Assembly: GCA_905235905.1 (NCBI GenBank)
Contig: CAJONO010000166.1
Location: 1 to 44,755 of the forward strand
DNA: 44,755 nucleotides
Direction: 5' to 3'
Origin: an uncultured Prevotella sp.
Lineage (GTDB): Bacteria > Bacteroidota > Bacteroidia > Bacteroidales > Bacteroidaceae
The position numbers and the translations under genes were made by a program. The first letter of the stretch is position 1. Each line of letters begins with the position of its first letter. The notes beneath the pieces are model-generated. The model was not told the DNA's origin, made no database searches, and saw nothing but the letters and a program-made list of their open reading frames with translations. Positions 32,736-41,845 of this stretch are shown piece after piece.

Positions 32736-33653
32736 CTACTTGTTTACCTGGAAACGAGTGTCGCCATCCTTGAAGAAGGCATTGATCTGGCAGGCAGCGG
32801 CAATACCGGCATTGGTGTTGGCCTCGGCGGTCTGGGCACCCATCTTCTTCGGTGTCGAGAAGTAGCGGCCCTCAAACTTCTGGAAGTCGGCATTGGCATC
32901 GGGCATGATGTCGGTGACGAACTTCAGGTCCTGGCGCTCTTCCATCAGCTTTAGCAGCTCCGGCTCGTTGATAACCTCCTTGCGGGCAGTGTTCACGAGG
33001 ATGCCACCCTTCTTCATCTTACCCACGAGCGCATAGTCGATGCTCTGCTTGGTCTCAGGCGTGGCAGGAATATGGAGCGATACGACGTCGCACTGCTCGA
33101 AGAGAGCATCCTGGTTGGCCACAGCATGCACGCCAGCCTTCTCGATAACCTCAGCGGGGCAGAAAGCATCGTAGGCATAGACGTCCATACCGAAGCCCTT
33201 GGCGATACGAGCCACATTGCGGCCTACATTACCGAAAGCCAGAATACCCAGCTTCTTGCCCATGAGCTCAGTGCCGGCCTTGCCGTTATAGAACTGGCGA
33301 ACAGCGAAAACGAGCAGACCAAACACCAATTCTGCCACGGCGTTGGCATTCTGACCTGGCGTGTTCTCGGCCACCACCTTGTGAGCCGTAGCGGCGGCGA
33401 GGTCGATGTTGTCGTAGCCTGCACCAGCACGAACCACGATTTTCAACTGCTTGGCAGCGTCGAGCACCTCGGCATCGACCTTGTCCGAGCGGATAATCAG
33501 CGCGTCGGCATCCTTCACGGCATCGAGCAACTGCGCCTTCTCTGTATATTTCTCAAGCAGGGCAAGCTCATTGCCGGCTGCCTCTATCTCTTTGCGAATG
33601 CCCTCAACAGCAGCGGCTGCGAAAGGCTTCTCTGTTGCAACTAATACTTTCAT
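32736..33653 (-). CDS. serA: D-3-phosphoglycerate dehydrogenase
   Basis: A 305-residue NAD-dependent enzyme catalysing the first step of serine synthesis, without a C-terminal ACT or ASB domain, i.e. the short type. The Rossmann motif is AFGNVGRNVA (139-148), the catalytic Arg is in NTARKEV (221-227). The usual His in TPHxGxxT is replaced: the sequence reads STPKKMGAQT (266-275), with Lys in place of His. I recall this Lys form being recognised in part of the short class. The ATG at 33653 sits 3 bp from the palindromic repeat element, so no ordinary RBS is seen. It follows serC. Confidence 0.92.
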   Translation of the reverse strand: MKVLVATEKPFAAAAVEGIRKEIEAAGNELALLEKYTEKAQLLDAVKDADALIIRSDKVDAEVLDAAKQLKIVVRAGAGYDNIDLAAATAHKVVAENTPGQNANAVAELVFGLLVFAVRQFYNGKAGTELMGKKLGILAFGNVGRNVARIAKGFGMDVYAYDAFCPAEVIEKAGVHAVANQDALFEQCDVVSLHIPATPETKQSIDYALVGKMKKGGILVNTARKEVINEPELLKLMEERQDLKFVTDIMPDANADFQKFEGRYFSTPKKMGAQTAEANTNAGIAAACQINAFFKDGDTRFQVNK

Positions 33654-33656
33654 TTT

Positions 33657-33788
33657 ACCCACCCCCATCCCCTCCCCAGGGGAGGGGTGCTTGGTTAGTT
33701 TCGGGGGTACCAAGCCATAAAACTGTTGTTATTTCCACCTCATAGTCTTTTCAGACTCCCCTCCCCTGGGGAGGGGCTGGGGGTGGGT
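33657..33788. repeat. 132-bp palindromic repeat element between serC and serA
   Basis: The outer 33-bp arms at 33657-33689 and 33756-33788 are near-perfect inverted repeats (31 of 33), built around CCCCTCCCCAGGGGAGGGG, which is itself palindromic. The element fills almost the whole 137-bp gap. Such CCCTCCCC repeats are familiar in Bacteroidales intergenic DNA. It may act on mRNA stability or on serA translation. Confidence 0.85.
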
Positions 33789-33790
33789 TC

Positions 33791-34858
33791 TTAGTGTTTA
33801 GCCTCAAACTCCTTCATGCAGGCTACAAGGGCGTTGCAGCCTTCGATGGTCTGAGCGTTGTAGCAGCTGGCACGGAAGCCACCCACCGAACGGTGACCCT
33901 TCACGCCGACCATGCCCTTCGATACGGCGAAATCGAGGAATTCCTTCTCCAGTTCCTTATACTCAGGAGCCATCACGAAGCAGAGGTTCATGAGCGAACG
34001 ATCCTCTTCCTTGGCAGTACCGACAAAGAGCTTGTTGCGGTCAATCTCGCCATAAACAATCTCAGCGCGCTGCTTGGCCAGCTTGTCCATAGCCTCTACG
34101 CCACCCTGCCGCTTAATCCAGCGCAGGTTCTCAAGGGCACAGTAGATGGGCACCACGGGCGGTGTGTTGAACATGGAGCCTTTGTCGACATGAGTGCGAT
34201 AGTCGAGCATGGTGGGAATCTCGCGGGGAGCCTTGCCCAGCTTCTCGTCCTTTACTATAATAATGGTGACACCGGCCATCGACAGGTTCTTCTGAGCGCC
34301 GGCATAGATGGCATCATACTTGCTCACATCGACGGGACGGCTCATGAAGTCGCTCGACATATCGGCAATCAGAGGTACGCTGACGTCAAGGTCCTTGCGA
34401 ATCTCCGTACCGTAGATAGTATTATTAGTGGTGATGTGCAGATAATCGGCATCGGCAGGCACCGTCCAGTCCTTCGGAATGAAGGTATAGTTGGCATCGG
34501 CTGAAGAAGCCACCTCAACCACCTCACCAAAAAGTTTTGCTTCCTTCATGGCCTTCTTTGCCCAGACACCCGTGTTCAGGTAGGCAGCCTTCTTAATCAG
34601 GAAGTTGTAGGGAATCATGCAGAATTCGAGCGAAGCGCCACCGCCAAGGAAAATCACTGAGTAGCCCTCAGGAATGCTGAGCAGCTCCTTGACCAGAGCC
34701 ACGGCCTCATCGACGACAGGCTGGAAATCCTTTGCCCGATGGCTGATCTCCATCAAGGAGAGACCCGAGCCATTGAAGTCTAAACATTGTTTGGCAGTAG
34801 CCTCAATAACCTCACGTGGAAGCATCGAGGGACCAGCGTTAAAGTTGTACTTCTTCAT
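33791..34858 (-). CDS. serC: phosphoserine aminotransferase
   Basis: A 355-residue PLP enzyme converting 3-phosphohydroxypyruvate to O-phosphoserine, and also used in pyridoxine synthesis. The N-terminus is [10 protein letters not shown], with the PLP lysine at Lys190 (YAGAQKNLS). The end [14 protein letters not shown] is typical. It is the first gene of a serC-serA operon. A degenerate -7 (TAATTTCG on the minus strand, plus 34913-34920) lies upstream. Confidence 0.95.
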   Translation of the reverse strand: MKKYNFNAGPSMLPREVIEATAKQCLDFNGSGLSLMEISHRAKDFQPVVDEAVALVKELLSIPEGYSVIFLGGGASLEFCMIPYNFLIKKAAYLNTGVWAKKAMKEAKLFGEVVEVASSADANYTFIPKDWTVPADADYLHITTNNTIYGTEIRKDLDVSVPLIADMSSDFMSRPVDVSKYDAIYAGAQKNLSMAGVTIIIVKDEKLGKAPREIPTMLDYRTHVDKGSMFNTPPVVPIYCALENLRWIKRQGGVEAMDKLAKQRAEIVYGEIDRNKLFVGTAKEEDRSLMNLCFVMAPEYKELEKEFLDFAVSKGMVGVKGHRSVGGFRASCYNAQTIEGCNALVACMKEFEAKH

Positions 34859-35103
34859 AACTGTTTTTTTGATATTAATAAAGTTTGAAATGTTATCTTT
34901 TTGAAATCGTGTGCGAAATTACACTTTTTCCTTGAATTGGGCAAATATTTTTGCAGAAAATAATGTAATTAGTATGATTTGCTATCATATTGCAAACTCC
35001 ATCTTGCAAACTCCCCACTCACTGTCGCTGTCATAGTCTTTCGAATAATTGGCACGTTGTTTGCTATTCTGCTTCTTGTGAACATAGAAGGAAACAAAGA
35101 AAA

Positions 35104-37650
35104 ATGAGCAGTCAGTTCTCACCCAAAGTATCAGAGATTCTCGCTTTCAGTCGCGAGGAGGCTGCCCGTCTGGCCAGTCGCTCGGTTGGCCCCGAACATC
35201 TGTTGTTGGGCATGATGCGTATGAAAGACGGCCCCGTTATCGACGTCTTTCGCCGCCTCAGGCTAAACCTGCAGTCGGTGAAAACCGAACTGGAACGGAA
35301 GGTGCGCGAAGACGAAATAGGACTACCCATTAACACCAGTGAGCTGGTACTCAACGAGCGGGCATCGAACATTCTGAAGCTGGCCGTGCTGGAAGCACGT
35401 ATACAGCACACTGTCCGCGTCGACGAACAACACTTGCTGTTGGCCATCCTGCACGACCAAACGGCCAACGGCGCCAAACAAATTCTTGAATTTAACAACA
35501 TGAACTACGAAGACGTACTGAGCATAATGCGCTCGAACAACACCCAACAGCCAAGGCCCAACACCCTCAATGGCATAGGTCTTCCCGACCAGGACGAAGA
35601 CGACAGCGACACCCCAACAGGCAGTAGCCACGCATCGCAAGGCAGCGGCACTACTACCGCTACCCAACAGAAGAAGGACTCGAAGACTCCCGTGTTGGAC
35701 AACTTCTCGACCGACCTGACCGTAGCTGCCGCAGAAGGCAAGCTCGACCCCGTGGTGGGTCGTAAGCGCGAGATTCAGCGCGTTATCGAGATACTGGGTC
35801 GGCGAAAGAAGAACAACCCCATTCTGATAGGCGAGCCTGGCGTGGGAAAGAGTGCCATCGTCGAGGGCTTGGCACAGCTCATTGCACAACGCAAGACATC
35901 GCCCATGTTTTTCAATAAGCGGCTGGTGTCGCTCGACATGACCGCCATTGTGGCAGGCACAAAATACCGCGGACAGTTTGAGGAACGCATACGTGCCCTG
36001 CTCAAGGAAATAGAAAGCGACCCGAACATCATTGTCTTCATCGACGAGATTCACACACTTATCGGAGCCGGCTCGGCTGCCGGAACCATGGATGCCGCCA
36101 ACATCATGAAGCCGGCACTGGCCCGTGGCGTGATACAGTGCATCGGGGCAACAACGCTCGACGAATACCGCAACTCCATAGAGAAAGACGGAGCACTGGA
36201 GCGCCGTTTCCAAAAGGTAATCATCGACCCCACCACACAGGAAGAAACGCTACAGATACTGCACAATATCAAAGACCGTTACGAACATCACCACCACGTG
36301 ACCTATACAGAGGATGCCATCATGGCATGTGTCAAATTGACAGAACGCTATGTTACCGAGCGCGTCTTCCCCGACAAGGCCATCGATGCGATGGACGAAG
36401 CCGGTTCGCGCATGCACCTTTCTCATGCACAGATACCCCCTGAAATCATTGAGACAGAAAAGCAGTTGTCACGAGTGCTTGAAAAGAAACAGCTGGCCGT
36501 GCAGAACCAAGACTTCGAGCTGGCAGCCAGCTACCGAGACCGACAGACCGAGCTGGAAGCCAATCTGGCCATGCTACAAAACGATTGGACCAACGGCAAG
36601 AGCGACGACCGCCAAACGGTCGATGCCGACGTGATAGCCGATGTGGTGTCGATGATGACAGGTGTGCCGGCACAGCGCATGGCCGAACAAGAGGGCATAC
36701 GACTAAAGGGCATGGCACAAGAGCTGAAAGGTGCCGTCATTGCGCAGGATGCCGCCATCGATAAGATGGTACGTGCCATACAGCGCAACCGCGTCGGTCT
36801 GAAAGACCCCAACCACCCCATCGGTGTGTTTATGTTCCTTGGCCCCACAGGCGTGGGCAAGACCTATTTGGCTAAGAAGCTGGCCGAGTTTATGTTTGGC
36901 TCAAGCGACTCGCTCATCCGCATTGACATGAGCGAATATACGGAATCGTTCAATGTGTCGAGACTAATTGGTGCGCCTCCGGGCTATGTGGGCTATGAAG
37001 AAGGCGGACAGCTTACCGAGCGAGTGCGCCGTCACCCCTACTCCATCGTGCTACTCGATGAAATTGAGAAGGCCCACGGCAACGTGTTCAACCTGTTGCT
37101 ACAGGTGCTCGACGAGGGTCGCCTGACCGACGGTAACGGTCGTTTCGTTGACTTCCGAAACACGGTCATTATTATGACCTCGAACGCCGGTACGCGCCAA
37201 CTGAAAGACTTCGGGCGTGGCGTAGGCTTCACGGCAGGCTCGCTGGGCCTGAACATGAACGACAAGGACAAGGAGCATGCCCGCAGCATAGTGCAGAAAG
37301 CACTGTCGAAGCAATTCTCGCCAGAATTCCTGAACCGTCTCGACGAGATTATCACCTTCGACCAGCTCGACCTCAATGCCATCAAGCAAATTATCGACAT
37401 CGAGCTAAAGGGACTATGGAAGCGCATTCAGGAAATGGGCTATCAGGTAGAGCTGACCGACGAGGCCAAACAGTTCGTGGCCGAACGGGGCTACGACGTG
37501 CAGTTTGGCGCCCGTCCGCTGAAACGGGCCATCCAAAACCATATAGAGGACGGCATCGCCGAGATGATCGTCAACAGCGACCTGCCACTGGGCACCACCA
37601 TCCGTATCAGCAAGGCCGAAGGCAAGGACACACTGACGTTCGAGACCTAA
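35104..37650 (+). CDS. clpC: Clp protease ATPase subunit ClpC
   Basis: An 848-residue AAA+ unfoldase that feeds proteins to ClpP. Order: N-domain with two Clp_N repeats (1-150), a glutamine- and serine-rich linker (about 165-205), AAA1 with Walker A GEPGVGKS (about 242), a UVR-type middle segment ([17 protein letters not shown], about 460-475), AAA2 with Walker A GPTGVGKT (about 579) and a C-terminal D2-small domain. The ATG at 35104 ([13 protein letters not shown]) matches the family; an open frame from 34990 is rejected. It is divergent from serC and convergent with a GT2 gene 8 bp away. Confidence 0.95.
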   Translation: MSSQFSPKVSEILAFSREEAARLASRSVGPEHLLLGMMRMKDGPVIDVFRRLRLNLQSVKTELERKVREDEIGLPINTSELVLNERASNILKLAVLEARIQHTVRVDEQHLLLAILHDQTANGAKQILEFNNMNYEDVLSIMRSNNTQQPRPNTLNGIGLPDQDEDDSDTPTGSSHASQGSGTTTATQQKKDSKTPVLDNFSTDLTVAAAEGKLDPVVGRKREIQRVIEILGRRKKNNPILIGEPGVGKSAIVEGLAQLIAQRKTSPMFFNKRLVSLDMTAIVAGTKYRGQFEERIRALLKEIESDPNIIVFIDEIHTLIGAGSAAGTMDAANIMKPALARGVIQCIGATTLDEYRNSIEKDGALERRFQKVIIDPTTQEETLQILHNIKDRYEHHHHVTYTEDAIMACVKLTERYVTERVFPDKAIDAMDEAGSRMHLSHAQIPPEIIETEKQLSRVLEKKQLAVQNQDFELAASYRDRQTELEANLAMLQNDWTNGKSDDRQTVDADVIADVVSMMTGVPAQRMAEQEGIRLKGMAQELKGAVIAQDAAIDKMVRAIQRNRVGLKDPNHPIGVFMFLGPTGVGKTYLAKKLAEFMFGSSDSLIRIDMSEYTESFNVSRLIGAPPGYVGYEEGGQLTERVRRHPYSIVLLDEIEKAHGNVFNLLLQVLDEGRLTDGNGRFVDFRNTVIIMTSNAGTRQLKDFGRGVGFTAGSLGLNMNDKDKEHARSIVQKALSKQFSPEFLNRLDEIITFDQLDLNAIKQIIDIELKGLWKRIQEMGYQVELTDEAKQFVAERGYDVQFGARPLKRAIQNHIEDGIAEMIVNSDLPLGTTIRISKAEGKDTLTFET

Positions 37651-37658
37651 AGCCGAGG

Positions 37659-38513
37659 CTACTCATGTTCTTTCACAAGATTGTCTGCTGCATCCTCGTA
37701 GTGGTCGGTCTTGTGAAAGATTCGTAATATGCCCTTGCCCTGCACCTTCGCATGGTCGAGGAAACTCTGCCATAGCGACTGGCTGCCAATGGTTCCATAG
37801 CCAGTGACGGCCTTGCAACGACGGTCGCGCACAAATTTTATCTTCCCGTATTTCTTCAGATTCAAGGCCATAGAGCCATCCTCGCCACGGATAATATCAA
37901 CGCGGTAAGGCTCCTGCCTGCCATAGTCGGCATTATAGGCAAAGACAAGACCGCGCACCGATAGTTCAGGACGCTTGAAGTGCTGAATCCAAAGGAAGAG
38001 GTCACGCGCCATTTCAAACAGTCTAAGTCCAAGCTTCGAGTGGTTCTCATCGGGGAAATAGCTCCATGTGGCCGAGGCACAGCTAACGCCCGGCTTCAAC
38101 AGCACATTGAGCATCACCTCGTAGTAGTGTGGCGGATAAAGCGTGTCGCTGTCTACATCGAAATAGAAACGACCCTTGGCATGCTGAAGACCACAACGGC
38201 GGGCATAGCCACAAGAGTGCTGATACTCAGTATAGTAAGGAATGCCCGACCGCTCGTAAATCTCGGCCGTACGGTCTTTCGAGTCATTGTCCACACCGAT
38301 AATCTCGACGGGATAGCTACACTGAATCTCGCTCAGTGCCCACAGACAGGCCTGCAGATGCGTTTCCTCGTTATAGGCGATAATCACAATTGATGCCAGC
38401 GGCTCCGGGCTTTGCAAAGCAGCCAACCGCTGTCGCGTCTCTGAGATGACACTGTCGGGAACTTCACCGAAGGGCTTCCCGTAGATGCTGAGATATTTGT
38501 CGTACCAAGCCAT
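37659..38513 (-). CDS. GT2-family glycosyltransferase
   Basis: A 284-residue GT-A fold glycosyltransferase with SIVIIAYNEE (41-50) and the metal-binding DVDSD (119-123). The start is the ATG at 38513 (MAWYDKYLS); the longer frame begins with TTG and is not preferred. The donor and acceptor sugars cannot be predicted. It is convergent with clpC and divergent from the Stealth gene. A -7 element (TACCTTTG on the minus strand, plus 38583-38590) lies upstream. Its role is likely in surface polysaccharide. Confidence 0.82.
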   Translation of the reverse strand: MAWYDKYLSIYGKPFGEVPDSVISETRQRLAALQSPEPLASIVIIAYNEETHLQACLWALSEIQCSYPVEIIGVDNDSKDRTAEIYERSGIPYYTEYQHSCGYARRCGLQHAKGRFYFDVDSDTLYPPHYYEVMLNVLLKPGVSCASATWSYFPDENHSKLGLRLFEMARDLFLWIQHFKRPELSVRGLVFAYNADYGRQEPYRVDIIRGEDGSMALNLKKYGKIKFVRDRRCKAVTGYGTIGSQSLWQSFLDHAKVQGKGILRIFHKTDHYEDAADNLVKEHE

Positions 38514-38632
38514 ATTGTCTTTTCTTTTAGCCAACCATCGTTCCTTTACTGGCCAAAGTCTTCACTTATGCCATATTTGTTGCAAAGGTAACAAATAAAT
38601 TAAATACCAACAAAGTTTTTCCTCTAAAAGAT

Positions 38633-38663
38633 TTGGATAATTGAAATAATGTTTGTAACTTTG
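38633..38663 (+). promoter_or_regulatory. promoter of the Stealth-family gene
   Basis: TTG at 38633-38635 and TAACTTTG at 38656-38663, spacing 20, are close to the Bacteroidota consensus. The ATG follows at 38705. Confidence 0.7.
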
Positions 38664-38704
38664 CTTAATCAATCTAATTCGAGAAACTCAAACGGATATA
38701 GTAT

Positions 38705-39718
38705 ATGGAGAAAATAGACTTCGTCGTGACGTGGTTAGACCCTACCAATCCTGACTGGCAAAAGCAATGTGCATTCTACAGGTCAGGCTCGAAAGGCGAC
38801 GCGTCAGAAGCCCGATTCAGGGACATGAACGTCTTCCAATACTGGTTCCGGGCAGTCGAGAAATATGCTCCTTGGGTAAACAAGGTTTTTGTGGTGACTA
38901 ATGGCATGAACCCTGAGTGGCTGAACCTTGAACATCCGAAATTAGTGCTTGTCAAGCATGACGACTACATGCCGGAAGAATGCCTGCCTACTTTCAACTC
39001 CTGCGCTATCGAGCTTTATTTCCATCGCATCAAAGGTCTCTCAGAGCATTTCGTCTACTTCAACGATGACATGTTCTTGAACGGCCCTGTTTCCCCAGAC
39101 TACTATTTTAAAGACGGCCTTCCCTGCGATTACAACAAGGAAACCTGCTTTAATGTTCCAATATATACCCACACTGAGCGGTTCAACATCTACATGTCGA
39201 TGCTTGCCAACCTTGGCATTGTCAATGCCCATTTCAACAGGTGGAAAACCGTTTGCCAATCGCCCTGGCGATGGTTCGGTCCACATCTAAGGTTCAGGGG
39301 ATTGGTGATGAGCTGTATTCTGATAAAGCAACGCCTTTTCGTGGGTTTTTCAAATTACCATACGGAGCAAGCCTACCTGAAATCAACATTTGAAGAGGTA
39401 TGGGAAAAAGAGCCAGACTTCCTGCAGGAGAGTTGCACCCGTTTTCGCGAAGAAGTCATTGCCAATCCCTATCTGTTCCGCTATTGGCAATTAGCGAAAA
39501 ACATGTTCTATCCAAAGAAAAGAAAGTTTGCCACATTCCACCTGTTAGAAAGGACGGCTATCAGCGAGATTGAGAAAGCACTCTTCAATCCACACATTGC
39601 CTCGATTTGCCTGAACGACACATCGTTCTGCACAGAAGACGATTTCAGGTTTATCGTTAGCCGCCTACAAGTCATCATGGAGAAGAAATTTCCCACAAAG
39701 TCTTCATTCGAAATATAG
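38705..39718 (+). CDS. Stealth-family sugar-1-phosphate transferase
   Basis: A 337-residue protein of the Stealth family, which links capsular or LPS sugars through phosphodiesters and is related to GlcNAc-1-phosphotransferase. Conserved region 1 is IDFVVTWLD (4-12). Region 2 runs about 37-121 (RFRDMNVFQYWFRAVEKYAPW, KVFVVTNG, FNSCAIE, LSEHFVYFNDD). Parts of regions 3 and 4 follow (HTERFN, NAHF). No membrane segment is seen. It is flanked by convergent GT2 genes, consistent with surface-glycan decoration. Confidence 0.85.
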   Translation: MEKIDFVVTWLDPTNPDWQKQCAFYRSGSKGDASEARFRDMNVFQYWFRAVEKYAPWVNKVFVVTNGMNPEWLNLEHPKLVLVKHDDYMPEECLPTFNSCAIELYFHRIKGLSEHFVYFNDDMFLNGPVSPDYYFKDGLPCDYNKETCFNVPIYTHTERFNIYMSMLANLGIVNAHFNRWKTVCQSPWRWFGPHLRFRGLVMSCILIKQRLFVGFSNYHTEQAYLKSTFEEVWEKEPDFLQESCTRFREEVIANPYLFRYWQLAKNMFYPKKRKFATFHLLERTAISEIEKALFNPHIASICLNDTSFCTEDDFRFIVSRLQVIMEKKFPTKSSFEI

Positions 39719-39754
39719 GCAAACTCTTGCCATTCCTTATTATTCTCCCTCTTC

Positions 39755-40795
39755 TCAAACGAGTCTTCTTTCTTTGCCTATCAGTTTCATCATGACGACA
39801 GACAGCCAGGGGGGCAGGATGCCCAAGAGAGAGAGAGACATATTCTTGAAGCGCCATTCGTGCAAGCACAATGTCTCACGAAAGGAGAGAGGCGAAAGCA
39901 TCAAGTCGCGTATTTCCCTATTCGAGAACCGGGGGTCAATTACACCTTTCTGACGAAGTATGGCACAAGCTATATAGAAATGTGTCAGCATCACCTTATA
40001 GAGACGCTTCGGGAAATAGCTCTTGGAGCGGAGCCGCTCACTGTTCTGCTTCACCTGGGCCATTGCTTCAATCGTCTTCAATATCTCCTGCTTGTCAATA
40101 TGCTTGCGCTGCTGGTAATTTGACAGCGAGCCTGAACGGCAATAATAGCGATAGGTGATGTCGGGCAGCAACACAGCACGACCAATATATGTGGGCAAAT
40201 CGATGGTCGTGGTAAAGTCTTCCCAAAAGTTCAACTGCTTATAGCGTATTTTGTTGCGACGATATATTTCCGTCTTTATCAGGAAGTTCCATGTCTGCGC
40301 CTGAATATTTTCGTATCTCTGATAAGCATAGCCAGGAAAATCGTCCTCACCTAAGAACTGCCTCGAAGGATAGAGAAAGGCCGTCACCTTCTTCATGTCG
40401 CCGAAAAGCTCCACGCGCTCGTGCGAACCATATATTATATCGGCGTCATATCTGAGGGCTTGTTCATGAAGTGTTTCAATGGCCTTGGGCATAAGCTCGT
40501 CGTCGGGGTCGAAAAAGAACAGGTATTTCCCTTTGGCCTCATCGATGATCCGGTTACGCGCCATCCCCACTCCCATGTTGTGTGGCTGACGAACCACACG
40601 AATGGCTGCTCCCCGTGGGTGAGAAAGCTGATATTCCTGAACAATGTCAATAGAGGCATCGGTTCCGCAATCATCCACCACGAGGAACTCTATATTGGGA
40701 AAAGACTGGCCAAGCGCAGAATCCATGGCTCCGCGAATGTACTTCTCCACGTTATAGACGGGCATTCCTATGGTTACATCGTATGGCTGTTCCAT
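39755..40795 (-). CDS. GT2-family glycosyltransferase, tandem copy A
   Basis: A 346-residue GT2 enzyme: VTIGMPVYNVEKYI (7-20), FLVVDDCGTD (37-46), PHNMGVGMARNR (71-82) and the DPDD metal site (96-99). The start is the ATG at 40795; the open frame extends upstream only through a TTG. It is closely similar in layout to the next gene (the DxDD motif is at the same residues), so the two are tandem paralogues. The C-terminal end LLGILPPWLSVVMMKLI may associate with membrane. Its likely role is surface polysaccharide; the substrate is unknown. Confidence 0.85.
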   Translation of the reverse strand: MEQPYDVTIGMPVYNVEKYIRGAMDSALGQSFPNIEFLVVDDCGTDASIDIVQEYQLSHPRGAAIRVVRQPHNMGVGMARNRIIDEAKGKYLFFFDPDDELMPKAIETLHEQALRYDADIIYGSHERVELFGDMKKVTAFLYPSRQFLGEDDFPGYAYQRYENIQAQTWNFLIKTEIYRRNKIRYKQLNFWEDFTTTIDLPTYIGRAVLLPDITYRYYCRSGSLSNYQQRKHIDKQEILKTIEAMAQVKQNSERLRSKSYFPKRLYKVMLTHFYIACAILRQKGVIDPRFSNREIRDLMLSPLSFRETLCLHEWRFKNMSLSLLGILPPWLSVVMMKLIGKERRLV

Positions 40796-40806
40796 CCTCT
40801 CAACTC

Positions 40807-41841
40807 TCAACTCACACCTATCCTCATTACTTTTCTCATCACCATGACCGACAGTTTCGGCGGCAGCACTCCCAGCAACCAGTAGTACAGGTTTTTCAGG
40901 CGCACTTCGTTCGACCCCAGAATCTGCATCAAAGTCATGGGATGTCGCATAATGTCGCGTATCTCGCGATCGGTATAGGGCGGGTCGGCTTGTCCTTGAC
41001 GCATCAGTATTTCACGAGCGAAGCTGTAGTCGTACATCATCAGCGTAGCGCAGCGGATGGCATACCAAGGGCGGCGGTGCAGTCCTTTGCGGCGTTTCTT
41101 CTCGTCGATGGCCTGTATGGCCAGATCCATCTGCTTGCGCGACAAGGGCTTGTTACTGCGTTTGCCATGAAACACCTCTTCGTCAATAAAATACTCGTAT
41201 GTGATGTCGGGCAGGAGCACCACACGCCTCACATAGGTGGGCAGATCAACGGTGAAAGTGAAATCCTCGCCATAGCCGTGCCCCACGTTGGCCACCTTCA
41301 GTTGGTTGCGGCGTATCACGTCGACCAGCAGCAGGTAGTTCCAGTTTTGCACCTGAATGCCGCCATGAAAGGCATACCAGGCATATTCATCGGGACCCGT
41401 AAACACCCGGAACGGATAAATATAGACCCTGGCACCGCTCGTGCCGTCGCCATTGATAGAGTGGCGCCTGCTGCCATACACCAGCTCGGCATTGTGCTCC
41501 TTGGCAGCATTGTAGAGCAGTTCTATGGTGTTGGGATAAATAGCATCGTCGGCATCGAGCGAGTAGAAGAATCGCCCTTTGGCTTCAGCCATCATGCGGT
41601 TACGGGCAGCACCAATCCCCATGTTGTGAGGCTGACTCACAACGTGTATGTCCTTGCCTCGGACATGATTCTGCTGATACTCCCTGACGATGTCAATAGA
41701 ACCGTCGGTTCCGCAATCATCGCATATCAGGAACTCAATGCTCCCGAAAGTTTGTGAAAGAGCCGAATCAAGTGTTGCCCTGATTCGGTCTTTCACATTA
41801 TAGACAGGAATGCCGATGGTTACCTCGTAACTGTCGTTCAT
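40807..41841 (-). CDS. GT2-family glycosyltransferase, tandem copy B
   Basis: A 344-residue paralogue of the preceding gene: VTIGIPVYNVKDRI (7-20), CDDCGTDGSIDIV (40-52), PHNMGIGAARNR (71-82) and DADD (96-99). It starts 4 bp after the fusA2 stop and ends 11 bp before copy A, so the three form one transcript. Copies A and B have diverged mostly in the C-terminal half, which suggests different acceptors. Confidence 0.85.
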   Translation of the reverse strand: MNDSYEVTIGIPVYNVKDRIRATLDSALSQTFGSIEFLICDDCGTDGSIDIVREYQQNHVRGKDIHVVSQPHNMGIGAARNRMMAEAKGRFFYSLDADDAIYPNTIELLYNAAKEHNAELVYGSRRHSINGDGTSGARVYIYPFRVFTGPDEYAWYAFHGGIQVQNWNYLLLVDVIRRNQLKVANVGHGYGEDFTFTVDLPTYVRRVVLLPDITYEYFIDEEVFHGKRSNKPLSRKQMDLAIQAIDEKKRRKGLHRRPWYAIRCATLMMYDYSFAREILMRQGQADPPYTDREIRDIMRHPMTLMQILGSNEVRLKNLYYWLLGVLPPKLSVMVMRKVMRIGVS

Positions 41842-41845
41842 GGCA

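Noticed and set aside
34990..35103. Upstream start for ClpC
   Set aside because: The N-terminal extension is cysteine- and serine-rich and unlike the family; [13 protein letters not shown] at 35104 is the expected start.
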